Counted from the first letter of the stretch, positions 23,252-37,186 are shown. The stretch: DNA of 64,000 nucleotides from Anisodus tanguticus (GCA_034509755.1 CM067549.1:29470001-29534000), one strand, 5' to 3'. A program made the numbers and translations. The notes: generated by a model not told the origin, from the letters alone.

Positions 23252-25335
23252 ATGGCCACTCTGATCGGTGGACAGCCTCCTCCGGAGGCTGCTCCACCTA
23301 TACCTCAATACATACCCCAAGCCATACCTAAACCTCATTCATACGAAACCAAATTTCATTTGTTACCATCAAACACAAACAAAACGAGTACCTATGAAAT
23401 TTCAGATACTCAACCTCAAAGCGTCCATATTGATTTGCCTAGTGAGAATGCATCACAACCAAAGTATGCAAATCTATTAAAACCACCTACAACACAACAG
23501 AATATCCAACAGATAACCATTCCATCCAAAACTGTTACGTTTGTGGATGGATAGCCATATATAGCTTAGAACTCTAATGAAGTACAACAGATGATAATCA
23601 AAGAGGATTTACAATATGCAGTTCTTGAGAAATTCTCATATGACATAATAGTTATTAAGGAGTTGAGAAAGATAGTGCCAATTCAATGTGAAATCAAGGC
23701 CAAGCCACCATTGGTATAATTGATGAGAGATATATCCTGATCAGATTGTCACTCTTTAAGGATTATGTGAAGATGATGCTCACCCATGCATACTACCTGA
23801 AAGTGCATGAGAGATACTGCCAGATGAAGCCCTTGATCTGAGATCCATAGTTTAAGCCTGAAGAGGACTGTATTTTAGATCTTTGCATGATGTATCAATG
23901 GCTCTTTATTATAAAATTTGATGGAATTTTAGAACTGCACCATCACTATGGAATGTTTTTCTCAGTAACAAGTACTACAAGAAAGAAAATACAGTAGTAG
24001 TACAGTGGAAATATGGGTCCCAAAATTGGAAGAAGATGCTCCAAGCTAGGGATATTATTAAGCAACACATTTAGTGGCAAACCAAGATGGGCAATGCTCT
24101 ATTTTGGTACGATAACTGGACAAATTTAGGAGCACTATATTATGCTTCAGAAGGGAACAATTTTGATGATATAATTCAGAATGTATATGAAATGGCGGAA
24201 GATGGGAGATGGAATGTTCAGAAATTAGAGAGTGTAATAACAGGAGATATAGTACAACATATATCAGTACTATTAAGCCCTCTGTAAATAATACTAAGGT
24301 GGATTCACACTGGTGGTTACTAGACAGTAGAGGAGAGTTCTCAGTCAAGTCTGCTTGGGAGTATCTGAGATTAAGGGGACAGAAGAATGAGATATACAAG
24401 TATATGTGGGTAAAGGGCTTATCATTTAAGATTTCATTCTTTCTGTGGAGGTGTTGGATGTTTAGGGTGCCATTGGATGATGTTTTAAAAAAGATGCATA
24501 TCAACCTAGCATCCAGATGTTGGTGTTGCTCAACTCTTAAGTAGGAGACAATCCATCATTTGTTTGCTAGGTCTTTTTCTGCTAACAGGACATGGTCTTA
24601 TTTTGCTAATTTTGCAGGTTTTAATATTGAAGGATTGCAGCTACAACAGATTATAGTTAAATGGTGGCAACAACCTGTCAAGGATAGGCTGAAACCAATA
24701 TTTCATGCTATACCTGCTATAATCATGTGGGAATTGTGGAAAAGAATAAATGCATACAAGCGTGGTGAGAAGAAATACGTGGGAAGATGCATTTACCAGG
24801 TGTATGTTACAATTAAAACCTGGTCAGGTTTAGGAATCCATCAGTACAATGGATTCCTAACAAATGGAAGGACATGATACAGTTACTAGAAGGGTACAAA
24901 CAAAAAGTGAAGATGAAGAAGGTGATATGGCATCCTCCTCATAAGGGTTGAATCTTATGCAACACTGATGGTGCATCAATAGGCAACCCTCGGAGAGGAG
25001 CATATGGATTTTATGTTAGAAATGCAGAAGGCAAAATCATTTATACAAAAGTAGAGGAGGTAGGATATGTAACAAATACTGAAGCAGAAGAAATGGCAAT
25101 ATTGGAAGCAGTTAGATGGTGCAACAACAAGCAAATGGATAGAATAGTCATTCAAACAGACTCATAATTCATTCAAAGAATTTTAATAGAAGAATGGAAA
25201 CTCCCCTGGAGTATAGCCAAATGGATAGATGAAATCAAACAACTGAGAGAGGGGAAACAGGTGAAATTCACACACATACTCAGAGAAGGAAATCAATTAG
25301 CATATGCACTAGAAAACATGCTTTAGACAAAGGAA
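23252..25335 (+). mobile_element. L1-like LINE remnant with internal deletion
   Basis: ORF1 starts with MATLIGGQPPPEAAPPIP at 23252, includes YANLLKP and TVTFVDG (a stop follows at 23552), and continues in pieces to about 23870. The reading then jumps to the C-terminal part of ORF2: a KIWWNFRTAPSLW block near 23910, NYWKK-type text, then the RT-associated zinc-binding region (24300-24540) with WWLLDSRGEFSVKSAWEYL and ISFFLWRCWMFRVPLDDVL, and an RNase H domain (24950-25330) with CNTDGASIGNPRRGAYGF and NTEAEEMAILEA. Endonuclease and RT are deleted. Stops inside RNase H (for example at 25165) confirm decay. The frames at 24087-24287, 24209-24544 and 24560-24877 belong here. Confidence 0.85.
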
Positions 25336-25626
25336 CAGTGGTGTGTGAACAATTCATGGATTTGAAAGTGAAGCTAACGAAAATATTGAATAGTGACAAA
25401 TCACAGAGCTCTTACATACGAGTTCAAATCATTCAATAACCTTATATTTCACAGGTCAAAAAACACAGTATGGAGATTTACAACAAATCAAACAGAAAAG
25501 CAAACAATTTAGCAAAAACAACAACAAATCTTCTCAGAGAACGCAAAATGCAGAAATAATACCTATTTTTTATGAGGATGTGTTGTCGGAGCTCATAGGA
25601 TGAAGGAAAGCAACAAACAATCACAA

Positions 25627-25935
25627 TCAAGACTTTGAGGACGAGATTGACAGATCCAGCTCATGCAAGACACGGAAACAGAAGTTAGTAGCTGAAAATG
25701 AGCTAAAAATGGAAGATCTGAACATATTTAACAACATCAACATCATACCTGAAGCAATCGGTGCAGAAATTGGAGAATGATGGAATCTTGGGAGCATTTG
25801 AAGCGAAGAGGGGCGAGTCAGAGCCTTTTCATGGTATTTACGAGCACCATACAAGGTTTTCATCATTCCCACCTCATTGGAAATCACATCGGAGTAGAAC
25901 AATCTAGAGAAAAGGTGGAGATAGAGAGAGAAAGT
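25627..25935 (-). repeat. dispersed repeat, copy 1 (partner about 46425-46790)
   Basis: In both places, minus-strand translation gives SATN(F/Y)CF..LH(E/V)LD, and the DNA shares TTAGTAGCTGA and a GAGAGAGAAAG-type 3' edge in the same order. The family is unknown. An open frame of 91 codons exists, but decay in the partner suggests transposon or pseudogene sequence. Confidence 0.45.
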
Positions 25936-26592
25936 TCAGCTTAGTGTAACAAAGTCGGAATGTCAATTGACTTTCCTATTTACGCCTTACATTTTGCTTT
26001 TTACTTTTCTTTAATTATGTAATTTATTGGGTTGGGCTCGTTTGGGCCTAGCCTTTTGTTAGACGATTTGGTTTTTAAAAAGCCCAAACGGGCATAATTT
26101 ATTTTTAAAAAAAAAATAGTTTCTGGCCATTGTTTTTGTAGTTTATGTCTATTTTATCCAGCAACTTGGATTTGTTCCCATTTGTTTGATTTCTTCTTTC
26201 TTGTTTTGATTTACTTACTTTATTTGGACTCGTTGTAAGACTTTTGGTTTATTTTATTTCTTTAGCCACTAGCATAGTGGTTATTTGCTTTAAAAATTTG
26301 GAAATGATTCCTCATTTTTAAAGAAGGTAGTTGAGAAAAACTGAAAACCACCAGGGAATATTTCTATATGGATCAAAGAGATCATGCGAGTTGGACAAGT
26401 TCAGGTATCACACATTATGACAGAAGGCAACAAACTGATTGATTACTTAACTAAAAATGTACTCAATAAAGAAAGTAGTGAATGACAATCCAAGAGCTGA
26501 AAGCGGAAAATAAAGAAATCCTCAAGAATGACTACTTACAATGTTAATACATTTAAATTAAAGAGTTTCATTTTGAAGAGTATATACAGAAC
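25936..26592. other. no gene recognised
   Basis: This is AT-rich sequence. TTGGGTTGGGCTCGTTTGGGC followed by TTTTTAAAAAGCCCAAACGGGC forms a partly palindromic stretch at about 26029-26095. Confidence 0.4.
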
Positions 26593-29020
26593 TGTCACAC
26601 CCCAGCTTTAGGAGGTGTGGCAAGCACCCAGTGCCTGAACAACCCGAGCACCACCTATATATCATAGCGTGAACATATAACTATCTGGGACGACAAGGCC
26701 TCAGAATGACAATCACAAGAGAAACTGGAAATAATAACCTGAACAAGTGACAACAAAACCAACATGTGTACATATATCATAAGGCCGACAAGGCCATCAT
26801 AATAGTACTATCAAACTAACAAGAAGGCTGACCAGGCCATACAAAACAACAATACATAACTCACTAGTCTACAAGCCTCTAAGAGCCATATAACAACAAC
26901 CAGGTCTGGACAAGGCGCCTCCATACCTGTAAATGTATATATATATAAACATACCAACTCTGACTGACATCTCCAAAACAAGTAAAACGTTCTGACATTA
27001 CCGCTGAGTTGAGATCGTACTAGAAATGAGCATCGTCCAGCTATCTTTATTTGCGGGTATGAAATGCAGCGCCTAAAAAAAGAGGCATCAATACGAAAGA
27101 ATGTGTTGAATATGTGAGACATAAATAAATGTAAGTAAAGGCATCAATGTGCAAAGGAAACTGAAAGAAACAACATGTAACTCAGAAGTGTCACTGAGGA
27201 CCGTACAATACATAAATAGAATATAATCGCATATATATAATGTCGTAGGCCTCTGTGGGTAATATCTTCAATACTATATCTATACAAGCCGCATAAATAA
27301 TGACATAGGCCTCTTTGGGCAATATCATCAATATCATATCCATATAAGTTGCGTAAATAACACCATAGGCCTCTGTGGGCAATATCATCACTATCATATT
27401 TATAAAGCTGCGTAAATAACGTCATAGGCCTTTGTGGGCAATATCATCAATATCATATCCATATAAGTTGCGTAAATAACACCATAGGCCTCTGTGGGCA
27501 ATATCATCACTATCATATCTATAAAGCTGCGTAAATAACGTCATAGGCCTTTGTGGGCAATATCATCAATATCATATCTATATACGTGAGAACCATCTGA
27601 GGAATATGAACTACTCTGTAAGCCTATCAGAGTGACGTAAGGTCGTTGCACCTCCGACTATCCTTATGCGAATAACGTATTATTTTACCTTTCTATATGA
27701 GTTAATACGAAGGGACAACATTTACCATTTTCTTTATCTTTTAGGAACCAACAAACAACCATGTTATATCAATATGAGAGTCACTTTATAGAGTATGGGC
27801 ATTTCATCATGATAAAGGAACAAATAAGATTCATATGATTCTTTATACTAAGAATGGACGTTCTTGTTATACATTAATTTTATCAATAATAGAATTTGAA
27901 TACGGAACCTTTATCCTTTGACATTTTCTTTATGATCATGTCGATAGAAAGAAGGGTAAGCCTTATATACCTTATTCATGAAGCTATTTACGTTCCATAA
28001 GCGCTCGCACCTTCTACATACAATTATCTATATTACACAAAGGGTTGGTATCAATATAAAATTCATACTCTATAGGAAATTTCATTTAGGCATTTCATCG
28101 AACAACTTATGAGCGTAACTTTAGAGGATCATTTCTAGTTCAAATTCAACGTATCCTAGCACAACAACATTCATCATCATCCCTACTCATCACCACTATG
28201 CTAACCATGTATTTACAACTTCATTTAACAACTTAAATCATGTAAAAATATCCCACACCATATAGCTAAATCTCAAGTTTCAGAGTTACTAGTTTCTTCA
28301 AGAATCTTCCAACAAAATTCAATCCAACACTTGTACAAACTTAATATTAGGCTAGGGAAGATGAAACTTACCTCAAACACACCAAGGAAACCCTAATTCC
28401 AATCTTACTTCAACACCGTGACACCTCCTAAGTCATCGCAACGAGAAGGAAAGGAAGTTAGCGATAGCCACAAGATTCTTTACGTCGAACTAGCGTGGTT
28501 TATCTTTGGATTAAGTTGCAAATTGATGGAGAACCCTTGGGAGAATGTTATGGGTGATCTAGGGTCTGGTTCTAGGGTGAAATGAGGTCCCATGGTCTAA
28601 CAAAGTAATATATAAGACTTAAATTCTTTCCACCGCCTAGAAAAACGGTTTACTTTTATGGTCCGTACAAATTTGTACGGTCCGTAATTTTCTATGTCTT
28701 TCTCAGATTCACAAACCGTCAATTGAATTGGAAAGTAGACTCCCTGGTCTTGAATTTAGATAGGTTGTGCACTCCATAATTTATTATATACTAGGAGATA
28801 TACCCCCGACAAGTTGGGCCAAAAAATAAGGTGCGAAAATTCTGCATGTCTTTCCCCGAGCTTTGACGAACTTAATTTCTTTGATCTGTTTATCTCCGAA
28901 ATCTTACAAAACATACATAACACTTGTTTAAACTTGTTTCCATCGAAAATTGGTATGTTAGCCTTACCGAACTTTACGTTACTTACGACACATACGAGCG
29001 CTAAAATGTGGAGTGTAACA
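26593..29020 (-). mobile_element. Ty3/gypsy solo LTR (LTR C, 2428 bp)
   Basis: The plus strand reads TGTCACACCCCAGC at the left edge and GAGTGTAACA at the right edge, complementary TG..CA ends. Flanking pentamers are AGAAC (26588-26592) and AGAAA (29021-29025), a 4/5 TSD. LTR landmarks include GACAAGGCC repeats, GTATGAAATGCAGCGCC and CGGTCCGT palindromes. No internal region adjoins it. It contains the 60-bp tandem repeat listed next. Confidence 0.8.
27236..27595. repeat. six tandem units of 59-60 bp with dimeric higher order
   Basis: ATAGGCCTC(T) with GGGCAATATCATCA recurs near 27245, 27305, 27365, 27424, 27484 and 27543, so the spacing is 60, 60, 59, 60 and 59. Units 3-4 and 5-6 form nearly identical 119-bp dimers. 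Minus-strand frames through it show a 20-residue period (YDIDDIAQRGL), which is a translation artefact. Confidence 0.9.
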
Positions 29021-29066
29021 AGAAATATGATAAAAGTTATGATCATACTAGCATGGCTACATGGGA

Positions 29067-30368
29067 TGTCACGCCCCAAACCTGGGGAGACGAGTCCACA
29101 CCCGGTGCCTTACTTGACCGAGCATACCAACATGCATAACATACAAGTCCAGCCCAAACAGAACCAACAAAGGTTGGCAAGGACAATATGTGATAATCTG
29201 AAGATAAGATAGATATGACACTTCAAAAGATAGTAAACCCAAAAGATATATAAACACGGGCTGACAAGGCCATCATGATTATCAGTACATCAACCATTAA
29301 CACTAACTATATACATGACATATATTTACAAGCCTTTAAGAGTACAACATCTGACATATAGTTGGGACAAGGCCCCCACATACCTATATAGTATAAACAC
29401 ATTATTGTACCGATAAGACTCAGCTAACTCTACAAAGAAGTGGAGCTCATCGAACAACCACTGAACTCTTAAAACAACCTATTGGGGTGGGTCGTCAATA
29501 GGTCTACCTGCACCTACAACATGAAATGTAGCACCTCCAATAAAAGGGACGTCAATACGAAAGATTGTACTGAGTATGTAAGGCAAATAAGAAACATACG
29601 TAAAGACATCAATGTAAAAGAGAGTGAGAAAATAACCCAGAACTCTGAATGCCACTTAGGGGGCATAATATACATACTTCAAAATACATATATATGTATA
29701 TAATATATCGAGCTGCGATAAGGTCTACTATATATAATAACATACGGAGCCACTGTGGGGTCTCGTAAGCATATAACGTACCTATTTGATCAGAGGTATA
29801 ATATACATATAGCGCACAATAGGTGTCGTACCCAACTGATTATAGCTCGGTGGTAAATAGAGATACCGTATACATACTTGGATGATGAGGGGACCTTAGG
29901 GGAGAGTTGAGAGAGCCAACAGATCTGTTTGGAGTGAATAAAAAGTGAAAATAAGGGCTGCACCGATTTAAAATGTTATAAAGTTTCTCCACCACCTCAG
30001 TTTCATAGCCACATCTACGGACCGTAAAAGTTTTAAGATGGCATTTTCCCACCGTGAAACTGTTCTATGCCCCGTGATTTCATCGTGGTTGGTGGAGGAA
30101 ATTTTCTAACATTCTACATAAGACTAATGGTGGAGAAGTGCCAAAATATAGTCCGTAGAACATAAATACGGACCGTAAAACATATTTATGGCCACTAATG
30201 TTCAACAACTTTGACGAAATGCGCTCTCTTCAATTCGTTTAACTTCTAAACCTCCTGACACTCCCTTAACACTTATTTTAAACCATCACTATCGTTATAA
30301 AAGACCTTAGCTTCGTAGGGTGTTGGTTAACTTATGACCTATGCTAACGTAAAAGTACATGGTGTAAC
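29067..30368 (-). repeat. 3' LTR of gypsy element D
   Basis: It starts TGTCACGCCCCAAACC on the plus strand and ends near GGTGTAAC. It is followed at once by TTCCTCCCCCTTAAGAATG, which on the minus strand is a purine-rich tract, so this is the 3' LTR of a minus-strand element. It is shorter than LTRs A, C and E. Open frames at 29069-29257, 29482-29703 and 29840-30052 are LTR sequence. Confidence 0.75.
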
Positions 30369-33300
30369 TTCCTCCCCCTTAAGAATGTTCATCCTAGATA
30401 AAGGTAGTTCACTTAAGGAACTAAGTATCGAGAGTTTTCTGGAAATTTTGGCTGAGTCTCATTTATAAATAAGACTATCTAAGACTTGTCAAGCAACCAG
30501 AAAAATGCAATACATGCCTCACAAGGGAACATAACACAATATATCATGACATTGGGCCTCACATCAAGTACATACATTACAGATCATTTCTTATCTCGTG
30601 TGCCCGTAGCTCTAGCTCGGTAGTACCATAACATCTCAATTGTGATCAGCATCTACTCATAGAATAAAAATGATTCTACTCTTATATAACATGAGGAAAG
30701 AGTATACATCAAATGATCAAAACCTTTGGTTGGAACAAGTGAGGGTATTTGGATTTTGTTTCTTCCTCAGCCTCCTATGTAATCCCATCGACGTCATTAT
30801 TCCTCCAGAGTAGTTTTACCGAAGCTACCTCTTTGGTTCTCAGTTTTCGAATCTAACGATCAGGAATGGCAATAGTAACTTCTTCGGATGATAAGTCTTC
30901 GGTTACTTGCACATTATATATTGGCACAACACGGGAGGGGTTTCCTATTCACTTCTATAACATAGATACATGAAAATCTATTACACCTCGTACTTTTATA
31001 TTTAGATACATCATGAGCAAACTAATATGAATTCGGGAAGGTTGAGGCCTTGTATAAGGACAACAATCATTTAAAACAAGTGTTAAGGAAGTGTTGTAAA
31101 GGTTCGAGGTTAATCGAATCAAAGATCTTATAATCCGTATGTTGGGGTAAAACTAGTGGTGATTAATATGCTAAGAAGGTCATGTTATAAGGTATTTGAA
31201 TTGTATAATAGTCGTATGTTTTGTTTTGAAGTTAAGCAAGTTGTAAAATAAAAGTCGGTAAAAGATATCGCGAGTTACGTTTATAAGTTTATTGAAATTT
31301 GGGTCAATTATCACTGAGCTTTTCTCCCAATGTACTTAGGGTTATGGGGTGATCCACCCATAATATTGAAGGTTTATGAGTTTAGTTTCCAACATATTAA
31401 ATTGTTTGTCAATACGACATCGGGTTAGGGAGATATGCACATTTTAGCTGGACTGACCCACTTGAGGTGGTTGTCGACCTTTTAGTGCTATTTAAGACTT
31501 CCAACTCAGTTTTCACCCTAACCAGTTCCCAAACACTACCAAATACTCTCTAAACATCCTCCCATTATCCAAGCTAAGACCCTCAAGGTAGTAACATAAT
31601 TCCACCATCGGAATGTTTGTGATACTAGTTCTCTATTTATTGTTCTTCTTCTTGTTGAATTGAAGATTTCTTCAAGTGGAAGTAAAGTGTATAAGGACTA
31701 AATCTTATTGTTTTAAGGTAAGATACTTCCTTCTCTTATGTATTTGAGGTTATCTAGGTTTTGGATATGTTGTTCTGGTGAGAAGTTGCAAGATAACAAT
31801 TGTAGAATTGTGTGTGGGCCATTTTGATATTTTTGTGATATGCAGGGGCTATTATTGATATGTTAATGGGCTGGAAACATGAATATAAGTTATAGATATG
31901 TATGGTTATTCTTCTTGTTATGGATTTAAAAGGGATAAAGGTGTAGCGAAACGTCATTTAAATAATCGTATAACGAGCTTGTCACTCGTTGTGAATTGTT
32001 GTGTCATGTTGAACTATTTTGAGGTGTTTCCATGATGTTGTTGTGGCTGGAATTTTAGGAAATGATCTATATATTTATTGTTTTTATTGATATGTAACTT
32101 GAAGAGAAGAAGAAGTATATGAGAGTGTTGAATTATTAGTGAAGAACCGAATTTGTCGCTCGATGTATCGTATACTAGCTATTCCTTAGCTTGACGTTGT
32201 CCCTATTATTGTTGTTGTTGTAGATTAAGGTGTTGATCAGACTACGTTTGTCGTGTCGCCGAGTAAGTCAATGAAAGTTATGTAATGGTTATCCCTACTT
32301 CTTTTTCTTGTCATGAATCCGATTAAATGAAACGTAAACGAATGTCTCTCCCCCTCAAATGACTCTACTCATGTTAAGTTAGATATGTTCATGTACCTCA
32401 TTTCGTAGTCATGCTTAATGAATCATGTTATGCCCTATTTTTCATGGTTGTTACTGGAACGTTTATCGAGTTAGATTACATAATGTCATTCAGATGATTA
32501 TTGACCTTACGTCACTCTGATAGGCTCAGAATGTCTTTCTAATGTTCCCCATGCATATATATCGATGTATATGATATCATCACTTACCATCGAGCTATAA
32601 TCGGTTGGGTACAACACTTATTGTGCACTTATATATGTATTATTACCACCGATTAGTTGGGTATGATATGATGATGATGATTATACCCACAGAGGTTGGT
32701 ACGTTATGAGACCTTATAAGGCTCGGTATGTTATATATGTATGTAAGTATATTTATGCATATCATGAGCCTTCAGTGACATTCAGAGTTTTAAGATGATT
32801 CTCACCTATCTCTCTTTATATATGTTCTTACTTGCCTTACGTACTCGGTACATTCATTCGTACTGATGTCCCTTTGTCGGGGATGCTACATTTCATGTTG
32901 CAGGTCCAGGTAGACAGACTAGCGGACCTCCACAGTAGGCTTCCCTTATTCAACGTTGATCGGTGAGCTCCATTCTTCCTAGAGTTACCGTATTGAGTCG
33001 GTATGCTATTATATATATATTTTGGGTATGTTAGGGCCCTATCCCGACCTTATGACATTTATGATGCTCTTAGAGGCTTATATACATGTATCCTATGTAT
33101 AGTCGTTATGTGTGGCCTTGTCAGCCTATGTTTTTATGTATATACTTCCATAGTGGCCTCACCGACCCTTATCTTTTAGGAACTAATTGTTGAAGAGTCC
33201 TTCTTTCATTCAGTTTATCATGTGATGACAATGTCAGTGTATATTATTGCTCAGGTTGGATTGTTAAGTAAGGTGTGTTAGTGCTCGGTAAGTAAGGCCC

Positions 33301-35254
33301 GAATGCCGATCCCGCCCCTCCGATTTGAAACGAGGTAAATGGATTTCAATTTTGCTGGCAACTCTAACTCGTAGGCAAATTGGCCTATCCTTCGAAGGAT
33401 TCTATATGAATCGATATATTGTGGGCTAAGCTTGACCTTCTTGCCAAATCGCATAACATCTTTCATAGGTGAGACCTTCAAGAACACCAAATCTTTCACC
33501 TCAAACTCTAAATCGCGACATCTGAATAAGATTTTTGTCGACTATAGGCTATCCGCAACCGATCATGTATCAACTTTACCTTCTCCACAGTTTGATGGAC
33601 CAACTTAGGTCCGAGTAACTCTACTTCCCAACTTCAAACCATCCGATTTAGGATATACACTTCCATCCATATTACGCTTCATAATGAGCCATATTGATAT
33701 TGGAATGGTAGCTATTATTATAGGCAAATTTGATAAGAGGTAAGTGATTATCCTAATTGACCTTGAAGTCCATCACACAAGCTCGTAACATATCTTCGAG
33801 TGACTGAATAGTGCGCTCGGCTTGATCATTTGTCTATGAATAGAACATTGTGCTGAGGTTTACTTGGGTGCCTAAACCTTTCTGAAATGGCCTCCAGAAG
33901 TTAGCTGTAAGTTGAGATCCTCTGTAATAGAAACCATAACACCATGAATTCAGACGATCTCCTTTATGTACAACTTTGCGTAGTCCTCCACCGCATAAGT
34001 AGTCTTGACCGATAGAAAATGAGATGACTTCGTGAGCCTGTTGACAATCACCCATCAAGTGAGGCAAACCTGTAATGAAATCCATGTTAATCATCTCCCA
34101 TTTACATATCTGTATTTCTATATTATGTGCTAATCCACCATGTTTTTGGTGCTCTATCTTGACCTGATGGCAATTAGGACATGGAGCAACGAACTCCGTA
34201 ATATTCTTCTTCATGTCGTTCCACCAGTACACCTCATTGATGTCATGACACATCTTCGTCGATCTATGATGAATAGAATACCGTGAATGGTGAACTTCCA
34301 CCACAATTCTCTCTCGAAGTTTCCACATCTCCAGAACACACAATCGACCTCAATATATAAGAACTTCATCCTATTTAAGCTTTAACACTAGCTTCTTTTG
34401 TTGCGAAATTACCTTTATTAGCTTTACTAACTTAGGATCATCATAATGTCGCTCATGCACTTCTTCTATTAAAGACAATTCTGTTATATTCTAAATAACA
34501 ATGCTCAATCATCGGAATCTAACAATCGAACCCTCAAACTGGTGAACCGATACAATTCTTTGGCCAACACTTTCTTGTATGTTTCTACATGTTTTAGAAT
34601 ACCCATAGACTTGCGGCGGAGGGAGTGGGCTGCCACGTTAGCCTTACCAAGATGGTACAAAATGCCGACATCATAATATTTAGTAACTTGAGCCACCTCT
34701 TGTGCCTTTAACTCAACTTTTTCTACTTGAGGATATACTGAAGACTCTTATGATCAGTGAATATATCAATGTGAACTCCATATAAGTAATGGCATCATAT
34801 CTTCAATGGAACTACAACTGTTGCTAACTCGAGATTATGTTTCGGGTAATTATTTCCAATGTTCCTCAACAACCTCAAATCATGCACGATAAGGTTATCG
34901 TGCTACATCAGAACACAACCCAAACTAATAGCCGAAGTATCATAATAAATAGCATACCCCTATGTACCTTCTAAAAGTGTTAGGACAAGGGTTGATGTCA
35001 ACCTATTCTTCAACTCTTGGAAACTCTGGTCACAAGAATCGAACTTTAGCCGTTTTCTAGGTCAGCTTCGTCAGTGGTGCTGCATTGAAAAGAAACCCTC
35101 AACAAAATCTCCGCTAATAGCTTGCTAAACCCAAGAAACTACAAACCTCTAAAGGTGTCGTGGGCCTCGACCAATTATTCACGGCCTCAATCTTCTGACC
35201 TTCGACCTTGATACTCTCATTAGATAATATATGGCCAAGAAATGCCACAAAATT
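30369..35254 (-). mobile_element. Ty3/gypsy element D internal region (Del/Tekay-like), interrupted
   Basis: On the minus strand: the RT end (35254-35114, FVAFLGHILSNESIKVEGQK and PTTPLEVCSFLGLASY), RNase H C-terminal part (34696-34505, with DVGILYHLGKANVAAHSL), the integrase zinc domain (34330-34180, HHSRYSIHH..CPNCHQVK), the integrase core (MDFITGLP near 34090), and the integrase C-terminus (33499-33338, FLKVSPMKDVMRFGKKVKLS). The reading resumes at 30978-30700 with FHVSML and then RKLRTKEVASVK. LTR E (30979-33335) splits the FHVSML block from the segment before it. Stops and frameshifts are frequent. The upstream end is cut by insertion of element F at 35255. Confidence 0.85.
30979..33335 (+). 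mobile_element. gypsy LTR E inserted into the integrase C-terminus of element D
   Basis: It is collinear with LTR A from its start (TTACACCTCGTACTTTTA against TTACATTCCGTATTTTTG) through TTGTCGGGGATGCTACATTTCATG and AGGGCCCTATCCCGACC to the end. Flanking pentamers are AAATC (30974-30978) and AAATG (33336-33340). The coding text of element D continues across the insertion, which fixes both edges. It is a solo LTR of about 2.36 kb with degraded terminal bases. Confidence 0.75.
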
Positions 35255-37186
35255 TGTAACACCCCGAACCATGACCTGGGCGAAACATGACACTCGATGC
35301 CTTACTGCATGTGACTTAGCGAACCACATGGCTTGCTAATCAACATGAGCATTAAAACAGGTTATAGAAATGATTTAAAACATGTAAAACAAAATACTGA
35401 AAGAATAGTTAGAAAATATAATGAATCTGAAAACCAATGCTGACATGACTGACATAACATGTCTATGAAAACTCAAAACATGAGTCTGACTGCAAAATTA
35501 TTTTACCAGGACAAGGCATTGGCCTACCTGTATTGTATAGCATAATCATGAAAATAAATAGACTGACTAACACCCCGAATGAAATGGGGCTCACCAAATA
35601 GCTAGTATTGAGGCAATCCTAACGAGCTGATCCATCATCCTGAAACTCAGTACCTATACCGTGAAGTGCAGGCCCCATGCAAAGAGATATTAGTATCTTT
35701 GAATTGTACCGTATGTAAAGCAACTGAAAGAATAAGCATGCACACAATATAATAGGAACATGGAACTGAAACTGAAACTGAAAATGAACATGAACATAGA
35801 TATAATCTGACATGAGTATGACAACATGCATAAAATCTGTTTAACTATATATTCATATAATTGTGGAGAGAACATTAGTAAAACAGACATGTAACCACCA
35901 CGCGTAAACTCGACGTCTGGTCTCTGCCTGATCATCTAACCCATCTCATACCTTATCGGGGTATGAGACATGAACATGACATGATGGATCCAATAATCCC
36001 ATAAAGGGGTATTATGAAGGTATCGTCCTCTAGGTGGAGCGATCCTTATACTACATTGGCATCCGTAGTTTCAGGCTATCTGAGCCTTCGCGGTAATCTG
36101 TGCAACTCCCAAAATATGTACTTGAATATGGTTGGCTTGTAAGCCCATGAATTTCATGAAAATATAACTTGTAAACATGATTTACAATTATAAATTAACA
36201 TGTAAATAAAATATAATATAGCTTGAGTAAAATATGAAAAACATGTATAACTTCATGGAACTGAGTAATCATGATTATAACTTGTGCTAAAGAACTCATG
36301 GAATTCAAAGCATGCGTTCATGGATTACGGACAGGTTCATGACAGTCATAATGGCATATCATGAATACAATTGACGAGTTGTAATATAGATATAACGTAT
36401 AATATTACATGTATTAGGGTTATCATGGTAATAGAATAAAATCCTATGAAAAAATCATATTTCATGGGAAAACGTGATGTGGGAAGAATATGGATATTCC
36501 AACACATGGATAAAAGCTCTACATATCTTATTCGCTTCAATACTTGTATTAAAAATTTAAACTTTGGAGATGAAACTCAAAGCTTGAATCTGAAAACCTT
36601 AGAATGAGTTTATCTTGAAAACCCTAGGTTAAGAACGATGAATTTTACTTAGAATTAATGAGGATGATGTTAGAATCGCTTAGAATTACATGATGAAGAC
36701 TTACCTTGATATAGGAAAAGGTTGGGAAGAGAGAACTTCGTTCTAGGGCTTGAGAGTATAAAAAACTGATTTTTAGAACTAAGTCTATGTATTTATACTA
36801 TTCAGTCTGTCGGGACTTTTAAGGCTGAATTCGATGGTCCGTACATTTTTCTACGGTTCAAGTGTGGACCGTATAATTTTTTATGGTTTGTATAATCAGA
36901 CCGTCACCCAAATGTAAATTTCCAGTGACTGGCTAGGGAAAATGTTATAGTAAAAAACGACGGGTCATATAATTTTACACGGTCCGTAAAAATTACTGCT
37001 CATCGTCAAATTCAAGAATAGAATTTATGGTTCACTTTGGCAGTCCGTAAAACTTTTACGGTCCATCTATCTCTGGCGTAATTATGTGATTGCAGAACTG
37101 AAACTAGTTTTTTTTAACTTCCCGCCTTGATTTTCTACACTCCTTATTCATGAACAAGGCTTAGCTTAGAGGTACGATGTGTTACA
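35255..37186 (-). repeat. 3' LTR of gypsy element F (1932 bp)
   Basis: The plus strand begins TGTAACACCCCGAACC and ends CGATGTGTTACA, so the terminal TGTAACA/TGTTACA are exact inverted repeats. The adjoining plus-strand ATAACTTCCCCTTGGGATC is, on the minus strand, the purine-rich CCAAGGGGAAG tract expected just before a 3' LTR. The LTR sits in the RT of element D. Open frames at 35619-35831, 35690-35935 and 36346-36540 are LTR sequence. Confidence 0.85.

Noticed and set aside
27144..27425. 93-codon minus-strand frame with 20-residue repeats
   Set aside because: It is a translation of the 60-bp tandem repeat in LTR C; no homology and no start context.
27236..27595. Regular repeats as a CRISPR array
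   Set aside because: The whole unit repeats without variable spacers, and the window is plant nuclear DNA.
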